Positions 23,801 to 32,765 are shown, counted from the stretch's first letter. The stretch: DNA of 38,602 bases from Ruminiclostridium sp. (GCA_017942025.1 JAGAVH010000010.1:1-38602), one strand, 5' to 3'. The notes: generated from the sequence alone by a model not told the origin. Numbers and translations: made by a program.

Positions 23801-24271
23801 ATGAAGCTTCTTTTTAAACAGCGTATTTTCTCATGGTTTGACAGCTATGACGTATACGATCAGAATGACAATACAGTATTTACAGTAAAGGGCGAGCTTT
23901 CCTGGGGGCATCTGCTTCGCATCTACGACGCCGCAGGAAACAATATCGGACATATTCAGGAAAAGGTGCTGACCTTTCTGCCAAAGTTTGAAATGTATAT
24001 AGGAAATAAATATGCAGGCTCTATCCGTAAGGAGTTTACCTTCTTTATCCCGAAATTTGATATTGATTTCAAGGGCTGGTATGTGGAGGGAGATTTTTTT
24101 GAGTGGGATTACAGAATTTACGATTCCACAGGAGGAATAGTAGCCACTATATCAAAGGACGTACTTAACTTTGTAGATGTATATGAGCTTGATATAAGCA
24201 ATCCCGAAGATGCGATATATGTTCTGATGCTTGTTCTGGCAATCGATGCGGAGAAATGCTCAAGAAGATAA
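23801..24271 (+). CDS. LURP-one-related (tubby-like) protein
   Basis: A 156-residue protein from ATG 23801, chosen for AGGAGG eight bases upstream. An earlier in-frame ATG at 23765 lies in the hairpin. The repeating pattern of short beta strands (FDSYDVYDQNDNTVFTVKGE, LLRIYDAAGNNIGHIQEK, DYRIYDSTGGIVATISK) fits the LURP-one/YxjI family with a tubby-like barrel. No biochemical role is established for bacterial members. It follows potD by 53 bases and has its own strong terminator. Confidence 0.85.
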   Translation: MKLLFKQRIFSWFDSYDVYDQNDNTVFTVKGELSWGHLLRIYDAAGNNIGHIQEKVLTFLPKFEMYIGNKYAGSIRKEFTFFIPKFDIDFKGWYVEGDFFEWDYRIYDSTGGIVATISKDVLNFVDVYELDISNPEDAIYVLMLVLAIDAEKCSRR

Positions 24272-24284
24272 ATTTTAACAGATT

Positions 24285-24317
24285 ACGTCCCGTGTGCAGA
24301 CACGGGACGTTTTTTTG
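24285..24317 (+). terminator. Rho-independent terminator of the LURP-one gene
   Basis: Perfect 10-bp stem ACGTCCCGTG/CACGGGACGT with a six-base loop and eight T residues. Confidence 0.95.
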
Positions 24318-24334
24318 ATGGATGGAAATAGCGT

Positions 24335-24948
24335 AAATTATAGTTTATCGCTCCGCTCGGGTGTGGTGTCACCCTAACCCCCTAACCCCCTTCCCCTCAA
24401 GGGGAATATTTTCGGCAAAAGTATTTGCCGAAATTGTCGCAGTTCTACGAACTGCTGGGGCTGGGAGCAGTCCGATAGGACTGCGTAACTTTCTGAAAAT
24501 GCAATTTTCGGAAAGTATGGGCTCGCCGCCCCTGTGCCCTGCTTGGGGCTTCGCCCCAGCTGTCCAACGGACAGCGGCGCCCTTCAGGGCAATGAAACGT
24601 CCCGTTTATATCGATGTTTATGGGCAGTCTAATCAAAACGTTTTAATTTACGATTGTAGGGGGCGACCTCCCGGACGCCCCGCCGCCGTAGGCGGAATTG
24701 GGAGCGGCAGCAGTCTGAAAGACTGCGACGGTCTTTAGACCAATGACCTCTGTTTGGGGCTACGCCCCAGCTGTCCAACGGACAGCGGCGCCCTTTAGGG
24801 CAATGAAACGTCCCGTTTATATCGATGTTTGTAGGCAATTTACCACCTTGCTTTTAATTATCACCTTAATGTAGGGGTCGGCGTCCTCGACGACCCGCCG
24901 CCGAAGGCGGAATTGCCCACGGCGGCTCGCCGCAAAACTACAAATTCT
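24335..24948. repeat. Mosaic hairpin repeat element (dispersed, MITE-like)
   Basis: About 610 bases without a convincing gene, built from many small perfect hairpins: GGGGCTTCGCCCC, CTGTCC-AAC-GGACAG, GCCCTT-CA-GGGC, GCAGTCC-GATA-GGACTGC, GCAGTCTGAAAGACTGC, GGTCTTTAGACC. One module (24543-24630) recurs at 24754-24836. The left end (TTTATCGCTCCGCTCGGGTGTGGTGTCACC) matches the repeat at 18098-18125. The two ends (AAATTATAGTTTATCGC; GCAAAACTACAAATTC) are imperfect inverted repeats. The sharp shift to GC-rich, hairpin-dense DNA suggests mobile non-coding DNA, not host sequence. Confidence 0.7.
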
Positions 24949-24949
24949 G

Positions 24950-24978
24950 TTGCACAAATCAGGAAAATGTAGTATAAT
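24950..24978 (+). promoter_or_regulatory. Promoter of the sigma factor / LRR operon
   Basis: TTGCAC (24950-24955), 17-base spacer, TATAAT (24973-24978). The -35 box lies right at the edge of the mosaic repeat. The leader to the ATG is about 70 bases. Confidence 0.75.
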
Positions 24979-25053
24979 TTAAAAAATATTAAAGAATTTT
25001 CGGAATGAAATTAAATTTTACAGGTCTTATATAATGAAGGGAGTGAGAAGGCT

Positions 25054-25599
25054 ATGAAGGATACTGATATTATAGAGCTTTACAATAAGCGTGACGAAAC
25101 CGCAATAAAAGAAACCGAAACCAAATACGGACGCTTACTTAATAAGATTGCTTATGAGATTTTAGATAGCAGTGAAGACAGCGAGGAATGTGTAAATACT
25201 ACCTATTTAAAGACCTGGAATGCAATTCCACCTACCGTACCCCAGTCCCTTCGTGCCTTTATCTGCCGCATTGTAAGAAATACCGCACTTTCACTACTCC
25301 AAAAGCTCGGCAAATGTAAAAAAGAGGATATATATTACGAGCTTCAGGACGTGATAATGGATGATAATACAACGGAGATGAAAGCAGAGGCAAAGGAGCT
25401 TACCATTCTTATAAACAGCTTTCTTGCCCTACAGAAAAAGAGGAATCGTCAGCTTTTCGTGTTACGCTATTATTATAATATGTCAATAAAAACCCTTGCA
25501 GAGAGCTTTCAGATGGGCGAACAGGCAGTAGCGTCCCAGCTTATGAGAATGAGAGAAAGCCTTCGTGCTTATCTTATCGATAACGGCATTTCGATATAG
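25054..25599 (+). CDS. ECF-like RNA polymerase sigma factor
   Basis: A 181-residue sigma-70 family protein with region 2 (YNKRDETAIKETETKYG, SEECVNTTYLKTWNAIPP, LRAFICRIVRNTALSLLQK) and region 4 with a helix-turn-helix (FVLRYYYNMSIKTLAESFQM, GEQAVASQLMRMRESLRAYL). Its size and two-domain build are those of extracytoplasmic-function sigma factors. It redirects RNA polymerase to a small regulon. It is followed 11 bases later by a membrane protein resembling an anti-sigma factor and then by a leucine-rich surface protein, which may be a target. Ribosome site: GGGAGTGAG. Confidence 0.9.
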   Translation: MKDTDIIELYNKRDETAIKETETKYGRLLNKIAYEILDSSEDSEECVNTTYLKTWNAIPPTVPQSLRAFICRIVRNTALSLLQKLGKCKKEDIYYELQDVIMDDNTTEMKAEAKELTILINSFLALQKKRNRQLFVLRYYYNMSIKTLAESFQMGEQAVASQLMRMRESLRAYLIDNGISI

Positions 25600-25610
25600 G
25601 AGAACTGATT

Positions 25611-26870
25611 ATGACCGAGAATAATAAAAGGCTTCTGGATGAAGCTATCAGCGGTATAAGTGAAGAATATACCGACGAAGCGGCACAGAAAATAGAAGAG
25701 CAATTAAATAGGGAAGTAAGCGACACCGAGCTTATTGTGACAAATCGCAAGGAAAAGGCAAAATTCCCGTTCTTTGCAGTAGCGGCGGCTATAGTGACTA
25801 TTATCGGTATATCCGTATTTGTGGGAGTGATTATATCAAATAACAATCTGCTCACAACCTCGGGCAGTAGTATAACAGAAAACAGCCTTGAATCAGAGAT
25901 TTATTCTGATACAGAGGATGACCTTACCACAGAGCAAAAATTCAGAGCATTAGATCAGGATATGCGTTATGACGAGGTTATCAGCCTGCTCGGAGAGCCC
26001 TACGAAAGCGGCGGAGAATACGTAAAATACCTTTCCTATAAATTAGACGGCGACAGACTTGCCGTGGTGCAGTTCTTATACGGTGATAATCCCCGCATCG
26101 ACTACACGTATATAAGCAGTACGATAGCCAACAAAATGGACGATGAGGCGGAATTCATCCTTCACAGAAGAGTATGTAATCACGAGGATGATTATTGCAC
26201 ACACGATTTACACTATTCTGACGTGTTGTGTGATTTTGTAGAAAAAAGCAAGGGATTAAGACATGGAATGAGTATTGACGAGGTGCTGGACGTCCTTGGC
26301 GAAACAGAAGATATAGGCGGCGGAGCTACCTCCACATTTATAACCTACTACCCCGATGAATATCATGCTGTCCTTGTGGAAATGAATCACGGTAACTTTA
26401 ACGGCGAGAAGCCTGACGGCTGGTGCTGGTTTGATAGCGCTTATATCGTAAGCAGGCTGGCACAGGATTCGGAGATTCTGTATCATTCAACCTATTGCAA
26501 TCACAGTGAAGGCAAGTGCCGTTTTAATAATAAAGATTATACAAGAACAGAAGTTGAACAGCTTAATTTAGATAGAAAGCTTGAAAATCTACAGCTTACT
26601 GAAACTGCAACAAAGCAGGACGTATATGATTACGTAGGCGAGCCTGATTCTGTAGAAGAGCTTGACGAGGACATAACACGGCTTATATATAATTATGATG
26701 ATGAAAAAATCGGATATATCTGTTTTTATAACAGCATAGGTACGTCACCGATACTTGATTGCTCCTATACTTATAATTTTAAGGAAAATAAAATAGTTTA
26801 TATTACAGATATAAGTAAAAGCTGTCTTTTAAAGACTTATTACGATCTGTACCGTGAAAACGATGAATGA
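25611..26870 (+). CDS. Putative membrane anti-sigma/sensor protein with BamE-like repeats
   Basis: A 419-residue protein: a short cytoplasmic N-terminus (1-52), one membrane helix (about 53-76), and a large outer region. The outer part holds three similar units, each starting with a pattern like that of SmpA/BamE domains: MRYDEVISLLGEP (118-130), MSIDEVLDVLGET (220-232) and ATKQDVYDYVGEP (333-345). Two units are followed by CNH-x4-C (189-196 and 296-303), a potential metal or disulfide site. Position straight after a sigma factor gene suggests an anti-sigma factor, but the N-terminus shows no clear zinc-binding anti-sigma motif. AGGAGA precedes the ATG. Confidence 0.7.
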   Translation: MTENNKRLLDEAISGISEEYTDEAAQKIEEQLNREVSDTELIVTNRKEKAKFPFFAVAAAIVTIIGISVFVGVIISNNNLLTTSGSSITENSLESEIYSDTEDDLTTEQKFRALDQDMRYDEVISLLGEPYESGGEYVKYLSYKLDGDRLAVVQFLYGDNPRIDYTYISSTIANKMDDEAEFILHRRVCNHEDDYCTHDLHYSDVLCDFVEKSKGLRHGMSIDEVLDVLGETEDIGGGATSTFITYYPDEYHAVLVEMNHGNFNGEKPDGWCWFDSAYIVSRLAQDSEILYHSTYCNHSEGKCRFNNKDYTRTEVEQLNLDRKLENLQLTETATKQDVYDYVGEPDSVEELDEDITRLIYNYDDEKIGYICFYNSIGTSPILDCSYTYNFKENKIVYITDISKSCLLKTYYDLYRENDE

Positions 26871-26918
26871 AAAGGCGATAAATAAATCGATAACAAACTT
26901 AACTAAACGGAGACAAAT

Positions 26919-28742
26919 ATGAAAAAATTTTTGACTTCAGTTATTCTGCTAATATCAGCGGTAATGTTATGTACCGCTGTTGCAGGTGCAGAAACCTACG
27001 TAGATTACGGAGATTATCAATATAAAATCAAAAGAGACGGAACAATAGCAATTACAGACTATAGAGGAAGCGCCACCGAGCTTGAAATTCCCGCTGAAAT
27101 TGATGGTATGAAGGTGACAGAAGTAGAGGGATATGGATTTCACGAGTGTAAAACTCTTGTATCTGTAACTATACCTTACGGTGTAAAAAAATTAGGGACA
27201 GGAGCTTTCAATAAATGTACGTCACTTGAAAATATAAGCATTCCTGATTCTGTAACAGTTATTGGAAGCGATGCCTTTATAGGTTGTATATCTCTTCGAA
27301 CAATCAGGCTTCCTGAAAGCCTTCAGTATATTGGAAGCTATGCTTTTCAGGGATGCCGGTTAGAATCCGTATATATACCCGATATAAATCTCGATATAGA
27401 GGGTGAGGCTTTTTCAAAGGGTGCACATTTCATATGCGGCAGAAGATCATCGGCAGAAAGATATGCGAGGGTTTATGGACTTGATTATACGTATGCCCTT
27501 GATGACGAAACTCCGATACCTGATGATAAAGAAATAATTCAATCAGGAGATTATTTATACGAGAATCTTAATGAAGGCACAGTTTCGGTTTTCCGCTATC
27601 TCGGAAATGATACCGAGGTATTTATTCCCGACAAAATTGATGAAAAAACGGTAGTCGCTATAGGTGAAAAGGCTTTTTATGATAGGATATTTACCAGCGT
27701 GTATATTCCCGACGGAGTGAGCAGAGTAGGTGTGTCAGCCTTTGAAAAATGCGAAAGACTGGAAAGTATCCGCTTTCCTTTGAATCTACGTGAGATATCC
27801 GAAAGAGCCTTTTCCGGCTGTCGCAGACTTAAAACGATAAGCCTGACCGGGTATATCACATCTATAGGCAACTATGCCTTTTATGAATGTGAGTCCATCG
27901 TAGAAATAAATATTCCGCCCGCATATATAGGAGAGGGAGCATTCAGCGGTTGCAGTAATCTGACTAAGGTGAAGATGTCCGAGGGTATTACCACAATAGG
28001 TGGTGCCGCCTTTGGAAGATGCACCTCTCTTGAAGAAATAATCCTCCCCGAAACTCTCACCGAATTATATGCATATGCATTTGAAGACTGCACCTCTTTA
28101 AAAAGAATCCGACTGCCGAAAAATCTGTCAGCGTCATCTATCGGTATCGTCGATATAAACAACACTATCCAAAGCCCCTTTAATAATTGCACAAGTCTTG
28201 AAGCTATCGAGGTTGACGAGGAGAACAGCGAGCTTTACAGTATAGACGGCGTTCTGTTTTCAAAGGTGGATAACCGACTTATGCTTTACCCAGCGGGAAA
28301 AACCGATTCCGTATATGAAATACCCGAGGGAACTAAAATCATAGGAGATTTGTCTACCGAAGGCTATGCGGTATTTCAGGGTAACTCTTATCTTGAAAGA
28401 ATAATAGTGCCGCAAAGCGTAACTAAAATAGGAAGACGTGCCTTTTCAAATATAGAAAATAAGGTATATGTTGAGTTCCCGGGCGAAGAGTACAGCGCAG
28501 AACTGAATACACTTGCTTTTGATAACAGTCCCGGGGTTATTATAAAATGTGCAAAGGATTCATCAGTTCATGATTACGCGGCAACAAACGAAGTCAATTT
28601 CGAGCTTTACGGCGGATATTCACCCGATAGTCAGTCCGCACAGGTGCTTTTGCCGATAATATTTATAGTTGTTATTCCCGTGTTGTTGATAGCCGCTGTA
28701 ATTGTAATTGCAATCCTGTTTATAAAGAAAAGGAAAATATAA
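26919..28742 (+). CDS. BspA-type leucine-rich repeat surface protein, membrane-anchored
   Basis: A 607-residue protein with a Sec signal (about 1-25, ending AGAET), then many LRR_5/BspA-type repeats of about 23 residues with the usual GAFSGCSNL and IPDSVTVIGSDAF patterns, and a C-terminal hydrophobic helix (about 577-602) with a basic KKRKI tail. BspA-type repeats are found on surface proteins of host-associated microbes and mediate binding to proteins or other cells. Here the ligand is unknown. It is the third gene of the sigma factor unit, 48 bases after the membrane protein, and is followed by a terminator. Confidence 0.92.
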   Translation: MKKFLTSVILLISAVMLCTAVAGAETYVDYGDYQYKIKRDGTIAITDYRGSATELEIPAEIDGMKVTEVEGYGFHECKTLVSVTIPYGVKKLGTGAFNKCTSLENISIPDSVTVIGSDAFIGCISLRTIRLPESLQYIGSYAFQGCRLESVYIPDINLDIEGEAFSKGAHFICGRRSSAERYARVYGLDYTYALDDETPIPDDKEIIQSGDYLYENLNEGTVSVFRYLGNDTEVFIPDKIDEKTVVAIGEKAFYDRIFTSVYIPDGVSRVGVSAFEKCERLESIRFPLNLREISERAFSGCRRLKTISLTGYITSIGNYAFYECESIVEINIPPAYIGEGAFSGCSNLTKVKMSEGITTIGGAAFGRCTSLEEIILPETLTELYAYAFEDCTSLKRIRLPKNLSASSIGIVDINNTIQSPFNNCTSLEAIEVDEENSELYSIDGVLFSKVDNRLMLYPAGKTDSVYEIPEGTKIIGDLSTEGYAVFQGNSYLERIIVPQSVTKIGRRAFSNIENKVYVEFPGEEYSAELNTLAFDNSPGVIIKCAKDSSVHDYAATNEVNFELYGGYSPDSQSAQVLLPIIFIVVIPVLLIAAVIVIAILFIKKRKI

Positions 28743-28748
28743 TAATTA

Positions 28749-28787
28749 AAGGCTGACCTTATAAAAGGTCAGCCTTGACTTTTTTAC
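28749..28787. terminator. Bidirectional terminator between the LRR gene and the MFS gene
   Basis: Perfect 12-bp stem AAGGCTGACCTT/AAGGTCAGCCTT with ATAA loop, and a T-tract on the plus side (GACTTTTTT). It overlaps the end of the converging MFS gene. Confidence 0.9.
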
Positions 28788-29950
28788 CCTTTAGCCTTCT
28801 TATTAAGCCTCATAAAGAATACCGTCATAAGAGCAAGTATTATTACAAGGAAAACGGGGAAGAGATGAATACTTATATTGTCTGCTAAAAATCCGAAAAG
28901 CACAGGCATAACGGTAATACCTATATAGGCGCTTGCCATCTGTACGCCGATAATCGCCTGAGAGGTATCAGCGCCGAATCTTGCAGGTGTTGAATGTATA
29001 ATGCACGGGTATATAGGAGCGCATCCAAGTCCGATGAGTGAAAGTCCGATAACTGCACCGACTATTCCGAAGGGCAGAATAAGTGTGATTATACCTGCCG
29101 CTATTACAGAGCATCCGATATATACCATTTTGTTATCACCGAATCTGTCTGCAATAAAGCCGTTTAAGAATCTTCCACCGGTGATACCGATATAGAATAC
29201 CGCACCGAAGCCTGCCGCCGTTTCAGCGGCTATGCCCTTTGTAAGAACTATGTAGCTTACCGCCCATAGCCCTGCGGTGGATTCAAGTGCGCAGTAGCAG
29301 AAGAAGGTCATCATAACCTCCTTTACTCCCCTTATCGAAATGGTACGTTTTAAGCCTAACGGCTTTGCGTCACTTTTTTCCACTTCGACTACACTTTGCT
29401 GTGCTTTCATTTTCCACAAGGGAAGGGAAATAAACAGTAAAACCGTCAGCACCGCCTGTATGATAAATACGGTAAGATATCCCATAGACCAGCTGTGTCC
29501 GTTTGTAAGGAAGTAGGACAGTATATAAGGTCCTGCTGAACATCCCACACCCCAGAAGCAATGAAGCCAGCTCATCTGACGGCTTTTGTAGTGTACCGCC
29601 ACGAAATTATTAAGTGCGGCGTCAACGCTTCCCGCACCCAGTCCGTAGGGAATAGCCACAAGGCACAGATGCCAGAACTGACTGCTTATAGAATATAGGA
29701 AAAGTGCCAATGCCGTAGTACCTACGCTTATAGCGGTAAGCAGTCCCGTGCCAAGCTTTTTTACAAGCCTTTCACACATAAGAGCAGATATTACCGTCAT
29801 AGCCGACGTTATCATACTTATTATTCCTGCAAAAGAAATAGGGACGTCAAGTCCCTTGTACATTTCAGGCCAGGCACTACCCAACAGACCGTCGGGCAGA
29901 CCAAGACTGATAAATGAAATATAAATTATTACAATCAGTAGGTGTATCAT
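28784..29950 (-). CDS. Major facilitator superfamily transporter
   Basis: A 388-residue membrane protein with about 12 predicted helices and MFS features: a short basic loop after helix 2 (ERLVKKLG), GLGAGSVDAALNNFVA in helix 4, and a second-half GGRFLNGFIADRFGDNKM loop. It resembles sugar or metabolite permeases, but the substrate cannot be told. It lies eight bases after ptsI on the same strand, so it is probably co-expressed with the general PTS proteins. Confidence 0.9.
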   Translation of the reverse strand: MIHLLIVIIYISFISLGLPDGLLGSAWPEMYKGLDVPISFAGIISMITSAMTVISALMCERLVKKLGTGLLTAISVGTTALALFLYSISSQFWHLCLVAIPYGLGAGSVDAALNNFVAVHYKSRQMSWLHCFWGVGCSAGPYILSYFLTNGHSWSMGYLTVFIIQAVLTVLLFISLPLWKMKAQQSVVEVEKSDAKPLGLKRTISIRGVKEVMMTFFCYCALESTAGLWAVSYIVLTKGIAAETAAGFGAVFYIGITGGRFLNGFIADRFGDNKMVYIGCSVIAAGIITLILPFGIVGAVIGLSLIGLGCAPIYPCIIHSTPARFGADTSQAIIGVQMASAYIGITVMPVLFGFLADNISIHLFPVFLVIILALMTVFFMRLNKKAKG

Positions 29951-29958
29951 TAGGTTTG

Positions 29959-31590
29959 TTATCCTTCCAGTTTTATCTTTCTTACCTTGTCACGAACCTT
30001 TAAAACAAAGGAAGGAGTAACTGATAATTCGTCAATTCCTATCTTCAAGAACTTTTCTGTAAGGGATGTGTCTGCCGCCAGCTCTCCGCATATGCCTACC
30101 CATATTCCGTTATCATGGGCAGACTTTGCAGTATATTCAATGAGCCTTAAAATTGCGGTATTCTCCGTATCGGAGAATTTATCAAGATAAGGATTCTGCC
30201 TGTCGCAGGCAGTAGTATATTGGGTAAGATCGTTTGTGCCGATGCTGAAAAAGTCGCAGTGCTTTGCAAGCTCGTCACTTATTACAGCGGCAGCCGGAGT
30301 TTCTATCATAATACCGATCTCAGTATTTTTATCATAGGGAATATTTTTTTCATCAAGCTCATTTTTAACCTTATCGCATATTCTCTTTGCTTCGATAAGC
30401 TCGTTTACGCTTGATATCATCGGGAACATAATTGCAAGATTGCCGCACACCGACGCTCTGAATAAAGCTCTTAACTGCGTTTTGAATATCTCAGGGCGTG
30501 CAAGGCAGAGTCTTATTGCACGAAGTCCTAAAGCAGGATTTTCTTCCTTTGGTATATCAAGATAATCTGAGCTTTTGTCCGAACCTATATCAAGAGTACG
30601 GATGACGACCTTTTTGTCGCCCATCTCGGACAGTACCTGCCTGTATATTTCAAACTGCTCCTCCTCAGTAGGATAGGAGCTTCTGTCAAGGTAGATAAAT
30701 TCACTTCTGAAAAGACCTATGCCGCCTGCGTCATACAGCAGGGCATTCTTTACATTTTCAGGGTTTCCTATATTGGCGAATATATCAATTTTAGTACCGT
30801 CAATAGTTATATTTTCCTTGCCTCTGTTTTCTTCGATGAGGGATTTTTCCTTGATTTCCGCCTGCTGTTTTTCTCTCATAGTGATAAGGGTTTCTTTATC
30901 GGGAGTAACAACAAGCTCTCCCGTACCGCCGTCAACGATAGCAGTATCACCGTTTTTTACAGCGCTTAAAAAATCCCTTCCTATACCGATTATGGCTGGT
31001 ATGCCCATACTTCTTGCAAGTATTGCAGTGTGGGAATTTACCGAGCCGTAGGCAGTAACAAAAGCGGCTATCTTACTTTTATCAAAGGACATAGTTTCGC
31101 TGGGAGATAAGTCCTCGGCACAGATTATAAGATCATTTCCCGAGTCGGTATTTTCCGTAGCCTCTCCTTTAAGGCAGGAGATTATTCTGTTTGATATATC
31201 CTTTACATCAGCGGCTCTTTCTCTCATGTATTCGTCGTCCATGCCTGAAAAGGTAGCGGCAAAGCTCTTGCCGGTTTCAGCTACCGCATATTCAGCTGAG
31301 AAGCCCTCCTCTATCATATCCCTGATAGCGTCGTTATAGTCTTCGTCATCAATCATCATAAGATGAATATCAAATATCTGCGCAGATTCTTCACCGGCAT
31401 CCGCAAGCGCCTTTTCATAAATTTTCTGAAGCTGTGCTATAGCTTCGTTCTTTGCTTTTTCGAGGCGTGATATTTCTCCGTTCTTGTCATCGGCTTTAAG
31501 TCGGGTGGTATCTGTATAGCTCTTTTGCAGTACCGATACCTTGCCGATGGCTATCGCAGAATATACGCCCTTTCCGATAAATTTCAACAT
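29959..31590 (-). CDS. ptsI: PTS enzyme I (phosphoenolpyruvate-protein phosphotransferase)
   Basis: A 543-residue protein, slightly short for enzyme I but complete. The phosphorylated His187 is in GSVNSHTAILARSMGIPAIIG. The PEP-binding TIM barrel is shown by GGIGLFRSEFIY, RTLDIGSDK, FSIGTNDLTQYTTACDR and the catalytic Cys in GICGELAAD. It transfers phosphate from PEP to HPr in the cytoplasm. It lies 17 bases after ptsH in the same minus-strand operon. Confidence 0.97.
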   Translation of the reverse strand: MLKFIGKGVYSAIAIGKVSVLQKSYTDTTRLKADDKNGEISRLEKAKNEAIAQLQKIYEKALADAGEESAQIFDIHLMMIDDEDYNDAIRDMIEEGFSAEYAVAETGKSFAATFSGMDDEYMRERAADVKDISNRIISCLKGEATENTDSGNDLIICAEDLSPSETMSFDKSKIAAFVTAYGSVNSHTAILARSMGIPAIIGIGRDFLSAVKNGDTAIVDGGTGELVVTPDKETLITMREKQQAEIKEKSLIEENRGKENITIDGTKIDIFANIGNPENVKNALLYDAGGIGLFRSEFIYLDRSSYPTEEEQFEIYRQVLSEMGDKKVVIRTLDIGSDKSSDYLDIPKEENPALGLRAIRLCLARPEIFKTQLRALFRASVCGNLAIMFPMISSVNELIEAKRICDKVKNELDEKNIPYDKNTEIGIMIETPAAAVISDELAKHCDFFSIGTNDLTQYTTACDRQNPYLDKFSDTENTAILRLIEYTAKSAHDNGIWVGICGELAADTSLTEKFLKIGIDELSVTPSFVLKVRDKVRKIKLEG

Positions 31591-31607
31591 AGCTTTTCCT
31601 TTACTTA

Positions 31608-31865
31608 TCAGAGATTTTCGCTGAAGAAATTCTTCATAGCGGTATATACTGCTTCTTCATCTCCGCCGTTTATGGTTATAGTTACGGTATCGCCTTTTTT
31701 AACGCACATACCCATAATAGCCATAAGTCTTGTGCAGGAAACTGTCTTGTCACCTTTTGTAATGGATATTTCACTGTCGTGATTCTTTGCCTCCTTTGCA
31801 AGAAGTCCCGCAGGTCTTGCATGGAGTCCCATCTCATCGGTTATTACATACTGAAAGCTCTTCAT
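31608..31865 (-). CDS. ptsH: HPr phosphocarrier protein with Arg at position 46
   Basis: An 85-residue HPr. The phosphorylated His15 is intact in GLHARPAG. The usual Ser46 of Gram-positive HPr (context LKSIMGVMSLG), target of HPr kinase, aligns with Arg46 here (SCTRLMAIMGMCVKKGD). The protein should pass phosphate from enzyme I to EIIA but should not be able to act as a Ser46-P corepressor for CcpA. It has its own promoter and is followed by ptsI. AAAGGA precedes the ATG. Confidence 0.95.
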   Translation of the reverse strand: MKSFQYVITDEMGLHARPAGLLAKEAKNHDSEISITKGDKTVSCTRLMAIMGMCVKKGDTVTITINGGDEEAVYTAMKNFFSENL

Positions 31866-31898
31866 AAAGGGTACCGTCCTTTCTTTATTTCTAATTCT

Positions 31899-31927
31899 AT
31901 TATACTATTATTTTGTCCGTTGTGCAA
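31899..31927 (-). promoter_or_regulatory. Promoter of the ptsH-ptsI-MFS operon
   Basis: Minus strand TTGCAC (31927-31922), 17-base spacer, TATAAT (31904-31899), 34 bases before the ptsH ATG. Confidence 0.8.
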
Positions 31928-31943
31928 GTGTAAATTATACATT

Positions 31944-32765
31944 TTATGTTTTAAGAATAATACCGTAATGGTCTGATATTATAGGATAATTTTCACCATC
32001 AAAAATAACCTGGTGACTTTTTATTTTATGCGGACTACTGCTCCATATCTGGTCAATTCTCATACCATCGGCACTATTCTTTATTCTGTCCTGCCAGCCG
32101 TCAATTATTCTGTCAACGGTAACGCCGTTGTCCTTTGCTTCGGCGTTAATAAAACTATCATAAAAACCTGATGCAGATATAAGACTATAGCCTTCTCCCG
32201 TGATTTCCGCAGGGTTGTTGAAATCTCCCATAAGCCACACGTTTTTATATTTACGGATGTTTTCGATGGTTTTCAGCCACTGACAGGCAAAGCTGTCCTC
32301 GTCCCTCCACCAGCCGTAATGAACGGAAAAGAATATCTCATCAGGATAGTCAGTTGTCCGTACTCCGAGAATTTTCCTTGTCCGCCAGTCGTTATAATTA
32401 TCCTCTTTACTTACAGTAAAGCAGACCGCCTCGGTTATCCTGCTTTTCGAAAGCACCGCTATACCCTCGTCAAAAATATCATAACCCTTTTTGATGTTTT
32501 TATAGCTCCAGTAATATTCAATCCCGATTTCAGCAAGCATATTTATTACGCAAAGAGCGTGGTTGTCGCTTTTAACTATCGTATTATCATCAGGAGGAGT
32601 AAAGCGGGGAGGATTTTTCACCTCCGCTTTTCCTACACTCTGATTGACCTCCTGGAGAGCTATTATATCAGGCTTTATCTGAGCTACTGCCTTTACGAAG
32701 GAGCATAGCTTTTTTCTGTAATTTTCTTCTGCAAGACTATGGGTGTTAAGAGTCAGCAGTACCAT
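31944..32765 (-). CDS. Endonuclease/exonuclease/phosphatase family hydrolase
   Basis: A 273-residue cytoplasmic protein with all the signature elements of the DNase I-like phosphohydrolase superfamily: TLNTHS at the start (metal-contact Asn), IIALQEVN (Glu), a tyrosine/histidine core, WLMGDFNNP (Asp-Asn pair) and the terminal SDHYGI (Asp-His). The family hydrolyses phosphodiesters of DNA, lipids or sugars, and the substrate cannot be told here. It begins nine bases after the PTS transporter gene, so it is co-expressed with it, which hints at sugar phosphate or nucleotide metabolism. Confidence 0.88.
   Translation of the reverse strand: MVLLTLNTHSLAEENYRKKLCSFVKAVAQIKPDIIALQEVNQSVGKAEVKNPPRFTPPDDNTIVKSDNHALCVINMLAEIGIEYYWSYKNIKKGYDIFDEGIAVLSKSRITEAVCFTVSKEDNYNDWRTRKILGVRTTDYPDEIFFSVHYGWWRDEDSFACQWLKTIENIRKYKNVWLMGDFNNPAEITGEGYSLISASGFYDSFINAEAKDNGVTVDRIIDGWQDRIKNSADGMRIDQIWSSSPHKIKSHQVIFDGENYPIISDHYGIILKT

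Noticed and set aside
24361-24838. ORFs inside the mosaic repeat
   Set aside because: The frames differ between duplicated modules, and no ribosome site or protein family signature is present.
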